Shown piece after piece: positions 23,594 through 31,363 of a stretch of DNA of 41,719 bases. Source of the stretch: Burkholderiaceae bacterium (lineage in GTDB: Bacteria > Pseudomonadota > Gammaproteobacteria > Burkholderiales > Burkholderiaceae_E); contig JAHDYE010000004.1 in NCBI GenBank assembly GCA_023383035.1, forward strand, positions 1 to 41,719, written 5' to 3'. The notes beneath the pieces are model-generated. The model was not told where the DNA came from and searched no databases. It saw only the letters and a program-made list of their open reading frames with translations. Numbering within the stretch: position 1 is the stretch's first letter; every line of letters starts with the position of its first letter. Made by a program: the position numbers and the translations under genes.

Positions 23594-25981
23594 ATGTCAG
23601 CGCGGCAATACAAGGCGATCGGAAGCAAGGCGCACCGCAAGGACGGACTGGCCAAGGTCACGGGTACCGAGCAGTACGCGCCCGACGTGTCGGTGCCGAG
23701 GGCGTGGTTCGGCCGCGTGCTGCGCAGCCCCCATGCCCACGCGAGGATCGTCTCGGTGGACACCAGCGGTGCGGAGGCGATGGGAGCCGTGTGCCTGACC
23801 TTCGCCGACGTGCCGAAGATCAAGTACAACGAACGCATCGTCAGCACGCCGCCCCACCTGTATCGGGACCGCTATGTGCTTGCCGACAAGGCGCGCCACG
23901 TCGGCGAGGCCATCGCGGCCGTGGCGGCACCCACCGAAGCGCTGGCCGAGAAGGCGCTGAGGGCCATAAAGGTCGAGTACGAGGTCCTGCCGGCGATCAT
24001 GTCGGCCGACGATGCGCTGAAGGCCGGAGCGCCGTCGGTCCACGAAACGGTTCGTCTGCAGGACAAGGAAATCCCGATCGAGCGCAACGTCGCGGTTTCC
24101 CGACTCGTCGAGGTGGGCGATGTCGAGAAGGGGTTCTCCGAGTCGGACGCGATCATCGAGCGCGAGTTCTCGACCTCGCCGATGTACCACGCGCAGATGG
24201 AAACCAAGTCGGTCGTATGCAAGCCCGCGGCCGACGGTTCGATCACGGTGTGGGCCAGCACGCAGTCGATCCACAACACGCGCCAGCTGCTCGCCGAGAT
24301 CTACGGATTGCCGCTGCACAAGGTCAACGTCAAGCGCGTCGCGCTCGGCGGATCGTTCGGATCGAGCATACAGATGAACTCCGTGACGCCGATCTGCGTC
24401 GGGCTCGCGATCAAGTCGCGGCGGCCCGTGAAGATCGTGACGACGCGCGAAGAGGACATGTACGACCACTGTCGCTATCAGACGCACATCAGGCTCAAGC
24501 TGGGCTACCGGAAGGACGGCAGCCTGGTCGCCGGGCACATGACGGCGACGGTGGAGATCGGGGCGCACAACATCCAGGCGTATCCGTTCCTCGGCGTGAT
24601 CGCCGGCTTCTGGGTCTCGCTCTACAAGTTGCCGAGCATGAAGTACGAAGGCAGGGCGATCTACACCAATCGAACACCTTCGTGCGCGATGCAGGGGTTT
24701 GGCGCGCCCCAGGCCACCTTCGTCACCGAAGTGATGATGGATGAGATCGCCGAGCTGCTCGAACGGGATCCGGTCGACTACAAGCTCGAACAATATCGCG
24801 GGCTCGGCGATACGTTCTGGGGACACGGCCCGACGGTGAAGTCGGTGATCCTCAGCGACGGTGTGCCGGAGCTGCTGAAGATCGGCGCCGAGAAGATCGG
24901 CTGGGCCGGCCGGCCCCGGCCGGGAAGCCAGCACGGCCGCTTGCGTCGCGGCATCGGAATGGCGCGTGGCTTTCACTGCAGCGGAGTGGGCCACCCGAAG
25001 GCCACCGGCGCGGAGATGATCGACTACTCGGGCGCGATCGTGAAGGTCAACGAGGACGGATCGATCGACTATATCCAGTCGCTGATGGATCACGGCGGCG
25101 GAACCAACGAAGCGATCGCGCGCATCGTCGCCGAAGAGATCGGCGTGCCGCTCTCCAAGGTGGGCATTTCGACGGTCGATACCGGCACTACCGTCTACGA
25201 CGTGACCACGCATGCCACGCGCGGGGTCTTCGCCGGCGGCGCGGCGGCGCACAAGGCCGCCAGGACGGTGAAGGCGAAGATCCTGGAGTACGCCGGCCGC
25301 GTGCTGGACGTGATGAAGGAATCGCTCGTCATCGAGCCTTCGGAAGAGCTCGGACAGGGCGTCATCTATTGCCCGAGCTACCCGGAAAGGCGCATGACGC
25401 TCGGAGAGCTGGCGAAGTACCTCCAGATCAACAGCTGGGGAACGATCGCCGCGGTCGAGAGCCTGAGGCAGGTCACGGCCCCGCCGGCCTACGTGACCTA
25501 CTTCGTCGAGGTCGAGGTCGATACGCAAACCGGTCATGTCAGGACGCTGGGCGCAGCGCTCGGCAGCGACTGCGGGACGGTGATCAACCCCGGGCTGGCG
25601 GCCGGGCAACTCGTGGGCGGCTTGTCCAAGGGAGCAGGCTTCGCGCTCGTCGAGGACCACCAGTGGAATCCGAAGACCGGCGAGCTGACGAGCAAGGGCT
25701 TCTGGGTGGACTGCAAGACGCCATCGATCCTGGAGTCACCGGTGCTCGAGCGCCTGCACACCGATTTCGCGCATACGTACGAGCCCACCGGGCCGTTCGG
25801 CGCCAAGGGAGTCGGCGAGGCCGCCCTGAATCCTGCCATCGCCGCCTACGCGAACGCGATCCACAACGCGCTCGGGATCCGCTTCAGGGAGGTTCCGATC
25901 ACTCCCGAGAAGATCCTCTCGGCGCTCGCCGCAGCGAACGAGGCGCCGAAGGTCGCCGAAGCGGAGCTGGTCGCGAAATGA
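23594..25981 (+). CDS. Molybdenum hydroxylase 2, molybdopterin-binding large subunit, divergent motifs
   Basis: A 795-residue XdhA/CoxL-family catalytic subunit with the overall family layout and the catalytic glutamate E742 in FGAKGVGEA. Two cofactor motifs differ from canonical members: GGSFGSS (252-258) instead of GGGFGGK, and AMQGFG (365-370) instead of AFRGFG, so the usual arginine is glutamine. It is therefore a different subfamily from hydroxylase 1 and probably acts on another substrate or position. A GGAG sits 5 nt before the ATG at 23594. Gene order here is L-M-S, the reverse of M-S-L at 17564-21436, so this is not a recent tandem duplicate. The stop overlaps the next gene (ATGA). 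Confidence 0.92.
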   Translation: MSARQYKAIGSKAHRKDGLAKVTGTEQYAPDVSVPRAWFGRVLRSPHAHARIVSVDTSGAEAMGAVCLTFADVPKIKYNERIVSTPPHLYRDRYVLADKARHVGEAIAAVAAPTEALAEKALRAIKVEYEVLPAIMSADDALKAGAPSVHETVRLQDKEIPIERNVAVSRLVEVGDVEKGFSESDAIIEREFSTSPMYHAQMETKSVVCKPAADGSITVWASTQSIHNTRQLLAEIYGLPLHKVNVKRVALGGSFGSSIQMNSVTPICVGLAIKSRRPVKIVTTREEDMYDHCRYQTHIRLKLGYRKDGSLVAGHMTATVEIGAHNIQAYPFLGVIAGFWVSLYKLPSMKYEGRAIYTNRTPSCAMQGFGAPQATFVTEVMMDEIAELLERDPVDYKLEQYRGLGDTFWGHGPTVKSVILSDGVPELLKIGAEKIGWAGRPRPGSQHGRLRRGIGMARGFHCSGVGHPKATGAEMIDYSGAIVKVNEDGSIDYIQSLMDHGGGTNEAIARIVAEEIGVPLSKVGISTVDTGTTVYDVTTHATRGVFAGGAAAHKAARTVKAKILEYAGRVLDVMKESLVIEPSEELGQGVIYCPSYPERRMTLGELAKYLQINSWGTIAAVESLRQVTAPPAYVTYFVEVEVDTQTGHVRTLGAALGSDCGTVINPGLAAGQLVGGLSKGAGFALVEDHQWNPKTGELTSKGFWVDCKTPSILESPVLERLHTDFAHTYEPTGPFGAKGVGEAALNPAIAAYANAIHNALGIRFREVPITPEKILSALAAANEAPKVAEAELVAK

Positions 25982-26931
25982 GCGCCGGCGGATCCGGCGG
26001 AAACGAAACAACCGTGAGTCCTGCACGCATGTACACCGCTACCAACACCAGAATCCTCGTGCCGGAGTTCGACTACGTGCGACCGTCCAGCCTGCCGGTG
26101 GCGCTTGCGGAGCTGGCGCAGACGGGCAGGCAGAACCGGCCGATCCTGGGCGGCACCGATCTGCTGGTCCAGATGAAGATGGAGCGCAGGACGCCCACCT
26201 GCCTGGTCGACCTGAACGATATCGCCGAGCTGCGCGGCATCGCCATGACGCAGAAGGGCCTGAGCATCGGCGCTGCCACCACGATCCGCCAGCTGGCGGG
26301 CGCACAGGCCGCGCGCGACCACTATCGCGCATTGGTCGAGGCGTGCAACGCGTTCAGCACGGTCCCGATCATGGTGATGGCGACGATCGGCGGAAATCTC
26401 TGCAACGCTTCGCCGGCTGCCGACACGGCGCCGGCCCTCCTGGTGTTCGATGCTGCCGTCGAGCTGGTATCGCAAGCCGGCAGACGAACCCTTCCGCTGC
26501 ACGAGTTTCTCGTCGGCCCCGGCGAAACCGCCCTGCGTGACGGCGAGATCATGGTGTCGGTCCGGCTCGGCAGACCGGCGCAAGGCACGGGAAGCGCCTT
26601 CATCAAGATCGCCCGCGTGGCGGCGGACATCTCCAAGGCCTCGGCGGCCGTGAGCCTGGTGCGCGACGGTGACAGGGTCGCCGACTGCCGGATCGCGCTC
26701 GGCGCGGTTGCGCCGACGGCGGTGCGCATCGAGCGGGCCGAAGCCTGCCTCGCCGGAAAACGGTTCGACGCGGAAGTTGCCGAAGAGGTCGCGGAGATCG
26801 TCGCGCAGGACATCAGGCCGATCACGGATGTGCGCGCGACGAAAGAGTACAGACGGACCGCGTCGCGGGCGATCGCGATGGACGCACTGAAGACCGCCTG
26901 GAAACGTGCGGGAGAAGGGAGAGTGGCATGA
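25978..26931 (+). CDS. Molybdenum hydroxylase 2, FAD-binding medium subunit
   Basis: A 317-residue CoxM/XdhB-type flavoprotein. FAD motifs are ILGGTDLLVQMK (56-67) and ATIGGNLCNASPAADTAP. The CoxM C-terminal domain ends with VRATKEYRRTASRAIAMDAL. The ATG at 25978 overlaps the large-subunit stop. An internal ATG at 26029 (MYTATNTRILVPEFDYVRP) is closer to the typical family start, so the first 17 residues are uncertain. It transfers electrons from the iron-sulfur clusters to the final acceptor. It overlaps the small-subunit gene by ATGA. Confidence 0.92.
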   Translation: MSAGGSGGNETTVSPARMYTATNTRILVPEFDYVRPSSLPVALAELAQTGRQNRPILGGTDLLVQMKMERRTPTCLVDLNDIAELRGIAMTQKGLSIGAATTIRQLAGAQAARDHYRALVEACNAFSTVPIMVMATIGGNLCNASPAADTAPALLVFDAAVELVSQAGRRTLPLHEFLVGPGETALRDGEIMVSVRLGRPAQGTGSAFIKIARVAADISKASAAVSLVRDGDRVADCRIALGAVAPTAVRIERAEACLAGKRFDAEVAEEVAEIVAQDIRPITDVRATKEYRRTASRAIAMDALKTAWKRAGEGRVA

Positions 26932-27422
26932 AGCGGCGAGTGGTGAGGTTCACGTTGAACGGCGAGCAGCGGGAGATCGCGGTGTATCCGAACGATCTGC
27001 TGCTGAACGTGCTGCGCGAGCAGGAGAGCCTGACGGGCACGAAGTACGGCTGCGGGATCGGCGAGTGCGGTGCATGCGCGGTGCATGTCGACGGGCAACC
27101 GGTGCTCTCGTGCCTGAAGCTGGCGGTCGCGGTCGAGGGGTGCGACGTGGTAACCATCGAGGGCCTCGCCCGGGACGGCGAACTCGACGTCGTGCAGGAA
27201 GCATTTCTCGATCATTCGGCAGTGCAGTGCGGCTTCTGCACGCCGGGGATGGTCATGATGGGGCGGGCGCTGCTCGACGAGAAGTCGGCGCCCACCGAGG
27301 ACGAGGTACGCGAGCACATGCGCGGCCAGTTGTGCCGCTGTACCGGCTATGCCGGCATCGTCCGCGCGGTGATCGACGCCGGTCAGCGGGAAGCCGGCGT
27401 CGAAGCGGGGGTCGCGCAATGA
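26928..27422 (+). CDS. Molybdenum hydroxylase 2, [2Fe-2S] small subunit
   Basis: A 164-residue subunit of standard length. The ferredoxin-type cluster is bound by C42, C47, C50 and C62 (GCGIGECGACAV...SC). The second cluster uses C101, C104, C136 and C138 (QCGFCTPGM, LCRCTGYAG). All eight ligands are present. It lacks the long N-terminal extension seen in the counterpart at 18445-19098. It overlaps the neighbouring genes by ATGA on both sides, so hydroxylase 2 and the amidohydrolase downstream are translated as one unit. Confidence 0.95.
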   Translation: MKRRVVRFTLNGEQREIAVYPNDLLLNVLREQESLTGTKYGCGIGECGACAVHVDGQPVLSCLKLAVAVEGCDVVTIEGLARDGELDVVQEAFLDHSAVQCGFCTPGMVMMGRALLDEKSAPTEDEVREHMRGQLCRCTGYAGIVRAVIDAGQREAGVEAGVAQ

Positions 27423-28801
27423 CGACCCGCGAGATGTGCGATATCCAGATCCGGGGCGGCGTCCTGGTGAGCAGCCAGGAGATGAAGCTGGCCGACGTGT
27501 TCATCAAGGACGGCATCGTGGACAGCATCGAGCGTCCGGACAGCGGCCGGCACGCCCGCAAGGTGATCGACGCGAAGGGCAAGTATGTCCTTCCCGGCAT
27601 CGTCGAGGCGCATCTGCATCCCGTGTACGCCGACCGGCTGGACAGCCTGTCCAGGTCGGCGGTCTACGGCGGGATCACGACGCTGATTCCCTACATCGGC
27701 GCAGTGAAGGCCTGGGGCGTCGAGGGCAATCTCTGGGATGCGGTGAACTACTTCATCGACGAGGGCGCGCGCGATTCCGTCATCGACTTCGGCCTGCACT
27801 GCAGTCTCGTGAGCGGCGATCTGGCCGAACTGGAAAGCCTCATCCCGAAGATCTGCCAGCGCGGGGTGCGTTCCTTCAAGGGCTTCATGGCCTACAGGAA
27901 ACGCGGAATGTTCCTCGGCGACAGCGACATCCTGAGGATCCTGTCCGCGCTGAAGGACAACGACGGCCTGTTCTGCGTGCACGCCGAGAACGGCGATCTG
28001 TGCGACTTCATCGAGGACGGCTTCGTCGCCCAGGGCAAGACCGGGCCCGAGTATTACGGTCCTTCGCGTCCGAACATCGCGGAGGCCGAGGCGGTCTTCC
28101 GGATCCTGACCTTCGCCAAGTCGGTCGATTGCCCGATCTACATCGTGCACGTGAGCACGAAGGAAGCGCTCGACGTGATCGACATGTTCCGGAAGTGGGC
28201 GACTTCGCCCATCTTCGTCGAGACGTGCACGCACTACCTCACGCTGACGAACGAGGAGATGCTCAAGCTCGGCTCTCTGGCCAAGGTCAGCCCGCCGCTG
28301 CGCGAGGCGAACGACATCGATGCGCTGTGGAAGGCGATCGCGATGGGCAAGATCGACGTGATCGGCGCCGATACGGGCGGTCACATGATCAAGAGCAAGG
28401 AGCCGCGATTCGGCAACGTCTTCGCGGCGCCGGGCGGTCTTCCCGGCCAGGAGACGATGTTCACGGTGACCTACGACGAAGGCCACAACCGGCGCGCCAT
28501 CAGCCTGTGCCGGCTGGTGGAGATGATGGCCGAGAAGCCGGCGAAGATCTTCGGACTGTACCCGCGCAAGGGCGTGCTGCAGAAGGGCGCCGACGCGGAT
28601 GTCCTGATCTTCGATCCGACCCGGGAACACGTCATCAACGCAACGAACCAGCATGTCAGGACCGACTACACCATGTACGAGAACCGGCGCGTTCTCGGAG
28701 CCCCGGAACTGGTGATGCAGCGGGGCGAAATACTTCTCGAGAACGGCGAGCTCAAGGCGAGCAAGGGCCGCGCGAAGTTTCTCGAAGCAACTCCCCATTA
28801 A
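27419..28801 (+). CDS. Dihydropyrimidinase/hydantoinase-family cyclic amidohydrolase
   Basis: A 460-residue amidohydrolase-superfamily enzyme. The binuclear metal site is complete: H65 and H67 (EAHLHP), the lysine to be carboxylated K154 (SFKGFMAY), H188 (CVHAEN), H244 (IVHVST) and D318 (IGADTGGH). The SFKxFMAY motif is characteristic of dihydropyrimidinase and D-hydantoinase. GADTGGH replaces the usual SDHAP, so the substrate pocket may differ; allantoinase-like activity is an alternative. It would hydrolyse a cyclic imide or ureide to an N-carbamoyl amino acid. It overlaps the iron-sulfur gene (ATGA) and is 21 bp before the nitrilase-fold gene. Taken with that gene, this is the classic hydantoinase-carbamoylase pairing. 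Confidence 0.9.
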   Translation: MTTREMCDIQIRGGVLVSSQEMKLADVFIKDGIVDSIERPDSGRHARKVIDAKGKYVLPGIVEAHLHPVYADRLDSLSRSAVYGGITTLIPYIGAVKAWGVEGNLWDAVNYFIDEGARDSVIDFGLHCSLVSGDLAELESLIPKICQRGVRSFKGFMAYRKRGMFLGDSDILRILSALKDNDGLFCVHAENGDLCDFIEDGFVAQGKTGPEYYGPSRPNIAEAEAVFRILTFAKSVDCPIYIVHVSTKEALDVIDMFRKWATSPIFVETCTHYLTLTNEEMLKLGSLAKVSPPLREANDIDALWKAIAMGKIDVIGADTGGHMIKSKEPRFGNVFAAPGGLPGQETMFTVTYDEGHNRRAISLCRLVEMMAEKPAKIFGLYPRKGVLQKGADADVLIFDPTREHVINATNQHVRTDYTMYENRRVLGAPELVMQRGEILLENGELKASKGRAKFLEATPH

Positions 28802-28822
28802 CCCGCGACAGGAGCAAGCAAA

Positions 28823-29692
28823 GTGTCGGAACGAATCATCAAGGTGGCGGCGCTTCAGGAGAAGGCGATGCCGCGCACCAGCGTCCAGGAGAAGCTCGGG
28901 CGCACGCTCGAGTTGATCGAGCAGGCGTCGAAGGCGGGCGCCCAGATCATCCTGGGGGGCGAGCTTTCCACCACGGACTACGACCGGTGCTACGGCAAGA
29001 AGGACGTCGGCCTGTTCGCCGAAGCGGAGACCATTCCGGGGCCGTGCACGAACGCCGTGGGCGAGCTCACGAGGACGTACAAGAACTACGTCATCTTCCC
29101 GATGTTCGAGAAAGCCGCCCCGGGCCTGTACTACAACTCGGCGGCGACCATCGGCCCCGACGGTACCGTCGTCGGCACCTACCGCAAGACGCAGGTCGCG
29201 GGCGTCCAGGCGCTCGAGAAGATGTACTTCCGCGCCGGCCAGGATTTCAGGATCCACGAAACGGAGTTCTTTCCCAACGCGAAGTTCGGCACCATCATCT
29301 GCCACGACCGGCGCTACCCGGAGACATCGAGGATCCTCGCGATGCTCGGTGCCGAGATGATGTTCTGCCCGACCGCGGCGCCGGGCTATGCGCACGGGGT
29401 GCACTGGCACATCGTCAACACCGCCAGGGCGGTCGACAACGGCATGTTCTGCGTGTACTCGAACCGTGTCGGCCCGGAGGGCAACAACAACTATTTCGGC
29501 GAGAGCATGATCGTGAACCCGCACGGACAGGTCATCGCGAACGGCGGCGACGGGGTCAACACGTTCATCATGGCCGAATGCGATCTCGCCATCGTCGACG
29601 AGGCGCGCATCGCGGTTCCCACCCTGCGCGACCTGCGCACGGACTTCTGGATGAAGTACTACAACAAGCCGGCCTACGACGTCCTGATCTGA
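28823..29692 (+). CDS. Nitrilase-superfamily amidohydrolase, N-carbamoyl-amino-acid hydrolase-like
   Basis: A 289-residue enzyme with the Glu-Lys-Cys triad E47 (GGELSTTDY), K122 (YRKTQVAG) and C160 (IICHDRRYPETSRI). The DRRxPE sequence after the catalytic cysteine matches N-carbamoyl-D-amino-acid hydrolase, which has CNDRRWPE; here the residue after Cys is His. The enzyme would release an amino acid, carbon dioxide and ammonia from an N-carbamoyl compound made by the upstream hydantoinase-type enzyme. Beta-ureidopropionase and a simple amidase remain possible. Its position between hydantoinase and sarcosine oxidase suggests that the amino acid released, perhaps N-methylated, feeds SoxBDAG. 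Confidence 0.88.
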   Translation: MSERIIKVAALQEKAMPRTSVQEKLGRTLELIEQASKAGAQIILGGELSTTDYDRCYGKKDVGLFAEAETIPGPCTNAVGELTRTYKNYVIFPMFEKAAPGLYYNSAATIGPDGTVVGTYRKTQVAGVQALEKMYFRAGQDFRIHETEFFPNAKFGTIICHDRRYPETSRILAMLGAEMMFCPTAAPGYAHGVHWHIVNTARAVDNGMFCVYSNRVGPEGNNNYFGESMIVNPHGQVIANGGDGVNTFIMAECDLAIVDEARIAVPTLRDLRTDFWMKYYNKPAYDVLI

Positions 29693-29717
29693 CGGCAGGC
29701 CCCGCCATCGGTGGAAG

Positions 29718-29748
29718 TCACGAGGAGTTCCCGCGGAACTCCTCGTGA
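29718..29748. repeat. Strong stem-loop between the carbamoylase-like gene and soxB
   Basis: A 14-bp perfect stem (TCACGAGGAGTTCC with its complement GGAACTCCTCGTGA) encloses a 3-base CGC loop. No T-run follows, so it is not a typical Rho-independent terminator. It may protect mRNA ends or reduce read-through into the sox genes. Confidence 0.7.
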
Positions 29749-29772
29749 TGCCGGCAACGAAGTCAACGAGAG

Positions 29773-29789
29773 CGCGGATTTTCTCCGCG
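29773..29789. repeat. Second stem-loop just before soxB
   Basis: CGCGGA-TTTTC-TCCGCG forms a 6-bp stem with a 5-base loop, 24 bp after the larger hairpin and 13 bp before the soxB ATG. In the mRNA it would occupy the ribosome-binding region, for which no clear Shine-Dalgarno sequence is visible. Confidence 0.55.
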
Positions 29790-29802
29790 ACGACAACCGA
29801 CG

Positions 29803-31056
29803 ATGCGCTATTCCGCATTCGAACTGGTCAGGCAGGCGCTGAAGAAGAACCGGGACTGGCCCCGCGCGTGGAAGCACGCCGAGCCCAGGAGCTTCTATGA
29901 CGTGATCATCGTCGGCGGCGGCGGGCACGGCCTGGCTACGGCCTACTATCTCGCGAGGAATCACGGCATCACCAACGTGGCGGTGCTGGAGAGAGGCTAC
30001 ATCGGCGGGGGAAACACGGGCCGCAATACGACCATCATCCGGTCGAACTACATGATCGACGGCAATACCGACTTCTACGAGAAGTCGATGCAGCTGTGGG
30101 AAGGCCTCAGCCAGGATCTGAACTTCAACGTCATGTTCTCGCAGCGCGGCCAGCTGAATCTGTGCCATTCGCCGGCGCAGATGGATGCCGCGGCGCGACG
30201 CGGAAACATCATGCGGATGAACGGCATCGACGCCGAGCTGCTGAGCCGCGAGGAGGTGCAGCGGATGGTGCCGGTTCTGGACTACTCCGACGAGGCCAGG
30301 TTCCCGATCGTCGGCGCACTGTACCAGCCGCGCGCAGGCACTGCGCGGCACGATGCGGTGACCTGGGGCTACGCGCGCGCCGCCAGCAGCCTCGGCGTCG
30401 ACATCGTGCAGGGTTGCGAGGTGAAGGGCTTCCTGCGTGACCGGGGAAAGATCGTCGGCGTCGAGAGCAACCGGGGGCCGATCCGGGCGAAGAAGGTGGG
30501 GCTGACCGTGGCCGGCCACACCGGTCAGCTGGCGGCGATGGCGGGTCTGCGACTGCCGATGGAGTCGCACGTCCTGCAGGCGTTCGTCACGGAGGCCATC
30601 AAGCCGGTGCTCGATACCGTCGTCGCCTTCGGTGCCGCGCATTTCTACATTTCCCAATCCGACCACGGCGGACTGGTGATGGGCGGCGACCTGGACGGGT
30701 ACAACTCCTATGGCCAACGCGGCGATCTCCCCGTGATGGAGGAGACGATGGCCGACGCGAAGTCGCTCATGCCGCTCGTATCGCGCCTGCGCATCGTGCG
30801 CCAATGGGCCGGCGTGATGGACATGACCATGGACGGCAGCCCGATCATCTGCAAGTCGCCGGTCGACGGTCTGTATCTCAATGGAGGGTGGTGCTACGGG
30901 GGCTTCAAGGCCACGCCCGCTTCGGGATGGTGCTTCGCGCACACGATCGCGAACGACCAGCCTCACCGGTTCAACTCGCAATTCACGCTGGACCGATTCG
31001 AGCGTGGCCGCCAGATCGACGAAAAAGGCGTGGGGCCGACCCCATGGGCTCACTGA
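29803..31056 (+). CDS. soxB: Sarcosine oxidase beta subunit
   Basis: A 417-residue FAD enzyme of the DAO fold. The dinucleotide motif GGGGHGLATAYYLA begins at G38. GTARHDAVTWGYAR includes H183, the residue that in this family carries covalent FMN. WCYGGFKATPASG near the C-terminus is also diagnostic of SoxB. The subunit oxidises the N-methyl amine of sarcosine or a related N-methyl amino acid. Electrons go to O2, producing hydrogen peroxide, and the methyl group goes to THF on SoxA. It starts the B-D-A-G gene set, 110 bp downstream of the carbamoylase-like gene. Substrate specificity beyond sarcosine is not readable. Confidence 0.96.
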   Translation: MRYSAFELVRQALKKNRDWPRAWKHAEPRSFYDVIIVGGGGHGLATAYYLARNHGITNVAVLERGYIGGGNTGRNTTIIRSNYMIDGNTDFYEKSMQLWEGLSQDLNFNVMFSQRGQLNLCHSPAQMDAAARRGNIMRMNGIDAELLSREEVQRMVPVLDYSDEARFPIVGALYQPRAGTARHDAVTWGYARAASSLGVDIVQGCEVKGFLRDRGKIVGVESNRGPIRAKKVGLTVAGHTGQLAAMAGLRLPMESHVLQAFVTEAIKPVLDTVVAFGAAHFYISQSDHGGLVMGGDLDGYNSYGQRGDLPVMEETMADAKSLMPLVSRLRIVRQWAGVMDMTMDGSPIICKSPVDGLYLNGGWCYGGFKATPASGWCFAHTIANDQPHRFNSQFTLDRFERGRQIDEKGVGPTPWAH

Positions 31057-31066
31057 GGGAAGTGCC

Positions 31067-31363
31067 GTGCTGAGAATCGACTGCCCCTATTGCGGCTGCC
31101 GCGACTACACCGAGTTCACCTATGGCGGCGCAGCGGAACGGGAGTTTCCCGATCTCGGGAATACCGACATCGAGGCGTGGGTCGACTTCGTGTTCATTCG
31201 CGACAACCCGAAGGGGGAGCACGCCGAGTACTGGCAGCACCAGAACGGCTGCCGCCAATGGCTGCGGGTGGTGCGCGACACCGTTGCCCACGAAGTCAGA
31301 TCGGTGACGCCGGCGCGCGCGGGGTCGAGCGTCGGTGAAGTTGCCGGGGTGAAGACAGCGTGA
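31067..31363 (+). CDS. soxD: Sarcosine oxidase delta subunit, zinc-binding
   Basis: A 98-residue protein that begins with a GTG at 31067, preceded by GAGGGA. C6 and C9 (DCPYCG) with H58 and C62 (QHQNGC) form the zinc site known in this subunit. FVFIRDNPKGEHAEYWQH is a typical SoxD stretch. The delta subunit is structural. The GTGA overlap with soxA couples translation. Confidence 0.95.
   Translation: MLRIDCPYCGCRDYTEFTYGGAAEREFPDLGNTDIEAWVDFVFIRDNPKGEHAEYWQHQNGCRQWLRVVRDTVAHEVRSVTPARAGSSVGEVAGVKTA

Noticed and set aside
26906-27418. Upstream extension of the hydantoinase frame
   Set aside because: It overlaps the iron-sulfur subunit completely and is arginine-rich shadow sequence. The real start is the ATG at 27419, in an ATGA overlap.
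17564-27422. The two molybdenum hydroxylases as a recent tandem duplication
   Set aside because: Gene order differs (M-S-L against L-M-S), large-subunit motifs differ, and the small subunits differ in length, so they are distant paralogues.
27383-29818. Long antisense frame (811 codons) opposite the hydantoinase and carbamoylase-like genes, and a 770-codon sense shadow at 27436-29748
   Set aside because: Both follow the third-position GC bias of the real genes and contain no recognisable domain.
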